Below are positions 14,279-16,710 of a stretch of 16,710 nucleotides of DNA, piece by piece. Position numbers and translations under genes: made by a program. The stretch comes from Rubritepida sp. Lineage in GTDB: Bacteria > Pseudomonadota > Alphaproteobacteria > Acetobacterales > Acetobacteraceae. The notes beneath the pieces were generated by a model, which was not told the DNA's origin, searched no databases, and was given only the letters and a program-made list of their open reading frames with translations. The stretch spans positions 1 to 16,710 of the forward strand of contig JACMRO010000144.1 in the NCBI GenBank assembly GCA_014376425.1. The letters run 5' to 3'. Numbering within the stretch: position 1 is the first letter of the stretch; each line of letters starts with the position of its first letter.

Positions 14279-15243
14279 CCCGCCGCATCACCATCGCTGC
14301 CGCCCAGCTCGGCCCGATCCAGAAATCCGAGGGCCGCGACGTCGCCGTCGGGCGGATGTTGCGCCTGATGGAACGCGCCCATCAGCGCGGCGTACAGGTC
14401 GTGGTCTTCCCCGAACTGGCGCTCACCACCTTCTTCCCACGCTGGTACGAGGATGACATCGCGAACGCCGCGCACTGGTACGAGACCGCGATGCCGTCCA
14501 ACGCCACCGCGCCGCTGTTCGAGGCCGCGCGCAAATTCGGCATCGGCTTCCACCTGGGCTATGCCGAGCGAACGCCCGATGGGCACCACTACAACACCGC
14601 GATCTACGTCCATCCCTCGGGCGGGATGGTGCTGAAGTATCGCAAGGTGCATCTGCCCGGGCACCGCGAATACGACCCGATCCGCACCGTGCAGCACCTG
14701 GAAAAACGGTACTTCGAAGTCGGTGATCTGGGCTTCCCGGTGGTCCGCGCGCCCATCGCCGACACCCACGCCAACATCGGCATGATGATCTGCAATGACC
14801 GCCGCTGGCCCGAGGCATGGCGCGTGATGGGGCTGCGCCAGGTGGAGCTGGTGATGCTGGGCTACAACACGCCCAGCCTGAACATGGATAATCGCGGCTT
14901 CGAGGCGCACCACCTGCGCGTCGAGCACAGCCACCTGTCCATCCGCGCCGGCGCCTACCAGAACAGCTGTTTCGCGGTCGCCACCGCCAAGGCCGGGACG
15001 GAGGACGGCCATGAACTGTTCGGCCATTCCATCATCGTCAACCCGCAGGGCGAAATCATGGCCCAGGCGACCAGCTGGGACGACGAGCTGATCACGGTGG
15101 ATGCGGACCTGGCCATGTGCGAACTCGGCCGCTCCACCATCTTTAATTTCGCGGCGCATCGGCGGCCCGAGGCCTATGGCCCGATCACCGGCCAGACCGG
15201 CAGCGAGGCGCCGCCGGAATGGGTGCCCTCAGCCAAAACCTGA
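14275..15243 (+). CDS. N-carbamoyl-D-amino-acid amidohydrolase (paralogue 2, canonical)
   Basis: The product is a 322-residue nitrilase-superfamily enzyme closely resembling the Agrobacterium D-carbamoylase. The triad is Glu47 (FPELALTTFFPRW), Lys124 (KYRKVHLPGH) and Cys173 (MICNDRRWPEAWR). Arg176/Arg177, His141 in QHLEKRYFE and Asn198-Thr199 in GYNTP all match the substrate-binding pattern recalled for that enzyme. The C-terminal extension from about residue 300 (ITGQTGSEAPPEW) is a little longer than in the reference. It is last in the three-gene operon and begins by ATGA overlap with paralogue 1. Together with the cyclic amidohydrolase it forms a hydantoin-to-amino-acid type module. No racemase or transporter gene adjoins. 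Confidence 0.9.
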   Translation: MTRRITIAAAQLGPIQKSEGRDVAVGRMLRLMERAHQRGVQVVVFPELALTTFFPRWYEDDIANAAHWYETAMPSNATAPLFEAARKFGIGFHLGYAERTPDGHHYNTAIYVHPSGGMVLKYRKVHLPGHREYDPIRTVQHLEKRYFEVGDLGFPVVRAPIADTHANIGMMICNDRRWPEAWRVMGLRQVELVMLGYNTPSLNMDNRGFEAHHLRVEHSHLSIRAGAYQNSCFAVATAKAGTEDGHELFGHSIIVNPQGEIMAQATSWDDELITVDADLAMCELGRSTIFNFAAHRRPEAYGPITGQTGSEAPPEWVPSAKT

Positions 15244-15359
15244 ACCCGCGCGTTTGCAGGCCTCCCGCGGGGGCACGAATACGTCCAGCACGCGGGCCGG
15301 CGCATTGGCCCTTGTAGTCCAAGCCGAAACTCTGCCGGCCTGGAGACCGTTGAGCCGCC

Positions 15360-16049
15360 ATGAAACAGCTTGTTCCGGTTCTTCTGCTTGCTGCCTTGTC
15401 TGCTTGCGGCGAGGGCGAAGCCTCCGGCCGAGCCGCTGCCGACCCTAGGCCGGAGGCGGCGCGCGTGGTGGCGGAGGCCGCCTTGCGCGGCCGGGTGCGG
15501 ACCGCGGAGATGCGCGGCGTGCAGGTGTTCAGCCAGGCGGTGCCTGACAGCATGGTGGTGTGCGGCCGGGCCCGCGCCGCCAGCAACGAAGCCTATGCGC
15601 CCTACGTCGCCATCATCGGCTTCGAGGGCCAGACGGCACGCGTCGCCAGCTTCCAGATGGGCACGACCGGCGCCGAGGCGTCGCGCGTTTTCGTTGAGAT
15701 GGTGGATCGCTGCTTCGAGGGCGGCGGGCCGGCCACCGCCCGTGCCGTGGCCCGCGCTGTGCCGCCGCTGCCCAACAACGCCCAGCCCGAGGCGCCAGTG
15801 GCGCAGGCCGAGCCGGCCGGGGCGCCCGCGATCCGGGTGGCGACGGCGCGCACCGGCGCCAACATCCGAAATGCGCCACGCGGCGGCGATGTGGTGCGCT
15901 CCGTGTCCGCCGGTGGGCGTCTGGAAGTCGTCGGGGAAGCGCCGGGCGGCTGGTATCAGGTCGCCCAGGCCGGCAGCCCGATCGGTTGGGTGCACAGCTC
16001 CGTCATCGATGTCAGCGCGGCGTCGGCGCAGGTGTCGGAGAGGCGCTGA
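15360..16049 (+). CDS. Lipoprotein with C-terminal SH3b domain
   Basis: The product is a 229-residue protein beginning MKQLVPVLLLAALSAC, a short lipoprotein signal with lipobox L13-S14-A15-C16, so it is probably lipid-anchored in the envelope. The central part (about 30-125) is unrecognised and has two cysteines, Cys68 and Cys118, that might pair. A Pro/Ala-rich linker (about 134-157) leads to a bacterial SH3 domain (159-216) with GANIRNAPRGGDVVRSVSAGG, then GGWYQVA and GWVHSSVI, a fold that often binds peptidoglycan. The ribosome-binding site is weak (gag 5 nt upstream). It stands alone, after a 116-bp gap in which no promoter is clear. A role in cell-wall sensing or maintenance is inference. 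Confidence 0.82.
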   Translation: MKQLVPVLLLAALSACGEGEASGRAAADPRPEAARVVAEAALRGRVRTAEMRGVQVFSQAVPDSMVVCGRARAASNEAYAPYVAIIGFEGQTARVASFQMGTTGAEASRVFVEMVDRCFEGGGPATARAVARAVPPLPNNAQPEAPVAQAEPAGAPAIRVATARTGANIRNAPRGGDVVRSVSAGGRLEVVGEAPGGWYQVAQAGSPIGWVHSSVIDVSAASAQVSERR

Positions 16050-16090
16050 GGTCAGCTGGTGAAGGCGTTGCGGAAGGCTAGAGTGCATCC

Positions 16091-16710
16091 ATGCAAGACC
16101 GTTATGCCGGCGACATTGGAGACTTTGTAAAGCTGGCCATCCTCCGAGCGTTGAAGCCCAGACGGAAGCTGGGAATCGCTTGGTGGCTTTACCCCGATGA
16201 GAGCCACAACGACGACGGCAAGCACGTCCGATATCTCCAGAACGAGGCAAAGTGGCGTGGCCTGGATCCGGATGTCTTCGATCGGCTGGCTGAGATTGTG
16301 AGGTCGGGGCGTCGCCATATTGCGGCGCTCCAAGACGACGCGTTGTTGACTGACACAGTCTTCTTCTCGGAATTGGTTCCGGCTCACAGTCGCACCACCC
16401 TCTCGCTCCAGCGGCGGCGTGGACTTCGGGCGGAGTGGTTTGCACGGCTTCAAACACAACTGGACGGCTGCGATCTCGTCTTTCTGGACCCGGATAATGG
16501 GCTGGAAACTAGCAAGTTCGATCTGGGAGCCTCCAAGGCTGGAAAGAGCGTGGCGATCTCCGAACTCATGGCACTTCGGCGCCCCGGTCGAGAGATCGTC
16601 GTCTATCACCACCATACCCGGCGTAAGGGTGGCCACGCGCTTGAGCTCGAGTATTGGGGAGAAAGGCTGCGCGAGGCTGGATTCACCACCGCCGCCGCAC
16701 TACGCGCCAG
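16091..16710 (+). CDS. Uncharacterised protein with RYAGDIGDFVK motif (3' truncated by window)
   Basis: A frame starts at ATG 16091 and stays open to the last base, giving at least 206 residues with no stop. The N-terminus reads MQDRYAGDIGDFVKLAILRAL, followed by GIAWWLYPDESHNDDGKH, a CDLVFLDPDNGLE segment near residues 132-144 and EIVVYHHHTRRKGGH. I do not firmly recognise the family. The DPDNG motif after a hydrophobic strand is reminiscent of a nucleotide- or SAM-binding active-site loop, and RlmJ-like methyltransferases come to mind, but this is only a hint. Codons ending in A or T (GGA, GTA, ATT, ACA, ACT) are much more common here than in every other gene of the window, suggesting acquisition by transfer. 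No clear ribosome-binding site is seen. Confidence 0.75.
   Translation, partial: MQDRYAGDIGDFVKLAILRALKPRRKLGIAWWLYPDESHNDDGKHVRYLQNEAKWRGLDPDVFDRLAEIVRSGRRHIAALQDDALLTDTVFFSELVPAHSRTTLSLQRRRGLRAEWFARLQTQLDGCDLVFLDPDNGLETSKFDLGASKAGKSVAISELMALRRPGREIVVYHHHTRRKGGHALELEYWGERLREAGFTTAAALRA

Noticed and set aside
15245..15276. Terminator after the second carbamoylase from cccgcg and cgcggg blocks
   Set aside because: The stem is short with a long loop and no T tract follows, so chance pairing in GC-rich sequence is as likely.
15174..16457. 427-codon minus-strand frame opposite the SH3b lipoprotein
   Set aside because: It overlaps the end of the carbamoylase, the lipoprotein and the last gene, and has no domain-like features, whereas the plus-strand frames carry a lipobox and an SH3b pattern.
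16052..16636. 194-codon minus-strand frame at the window end
   Set aside because: The plus strand here stays open from ATG 16091 to the end and has conserved-looking motifs; the minus-strand translation does not.

Overview
The window is a GC-rich chromosomal stretch of metabolic genes. Base composition, protein flavour and gene families suggest a heterotrophic alphaproteobacterium, probably Acetobacteraceae/Rhodospirillales (Roseomonas-like). That placement is a judgement from protein resemblance, not from a marker gene. No rRNA, tRNA, CRISPR array, intact transposase or prophage gene is visible.

Region 1 (1-7701, all plus strand). The window opens inside a membrane protein resembling the haem-binding YedZ/MsrQ family. 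A 161-bp palindromic, MITE-like repeat follows. Then come a tartrate/D-malate dehydrogenase homologue, an orphan ABC-type solute-binding protein with a twin-arginine-like signal, a phytanoyl-CoA-type Fe(II)/2-oxoglutarate dioxygenase coupled to it, a DUF1624 membrane protein, and an overlapping otnK-otnC pair (3-oxo-tetronate kinase and 3-oxo-tetronate-4-phosphate decarboxylase). The dehydrogenase, OtnK and OtnC suggest catabolism of four-carbon sugar acids (tartrate, threonate, erythronate) to dihydroxyacetone phosphate. The usual OtnI isomerase and threonate dehydrogenase are absent here. A nitroreductase-like flavoprotein and a SnoaL/NTF2-like protein, coupled by a GTGA overlap, close the region.

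Region 2 (7701-11834, minus-strand genes). Transcription runs from a prpD-type 2-methylcitrate dehydratase through a prpC-type methylcitrate/citrate synthase to an Ala/Lys/Pro-rich histone-H1-like protein, which ends at a clear intrinsic terminator. The prpD and prpC genes are separated by about 490 bp holding an interrupted dyad and a possible small secreted protein on the plus strand. The prpD/prpC pair points to propionyl-CoA use by the methylcitrate cycle; prpB is not in the window.

Region 3 (11970-15243, plus strand). A three-gene operon with 4-bp overlaps encodes an allantoinase/hydantoinase-like cyclic amidohydrolase and two tandem N-carbamoyl-D-amino-acid amidohydrolase paralogues. 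It is divergent from prpD. The set looks built to open a cyclic ureide and remove the carbamoyl group. The two carbamoylases differ at substrate-pocket positions.

Region 4 (15244-16710). A lipoprotein with a C-terminal SH3b domain is followed by a gene running off the window end. That last gene has visibly lower GC and different codon use, begins with an RYAGDIGDFVK motif, and is the least explained gene in the window.
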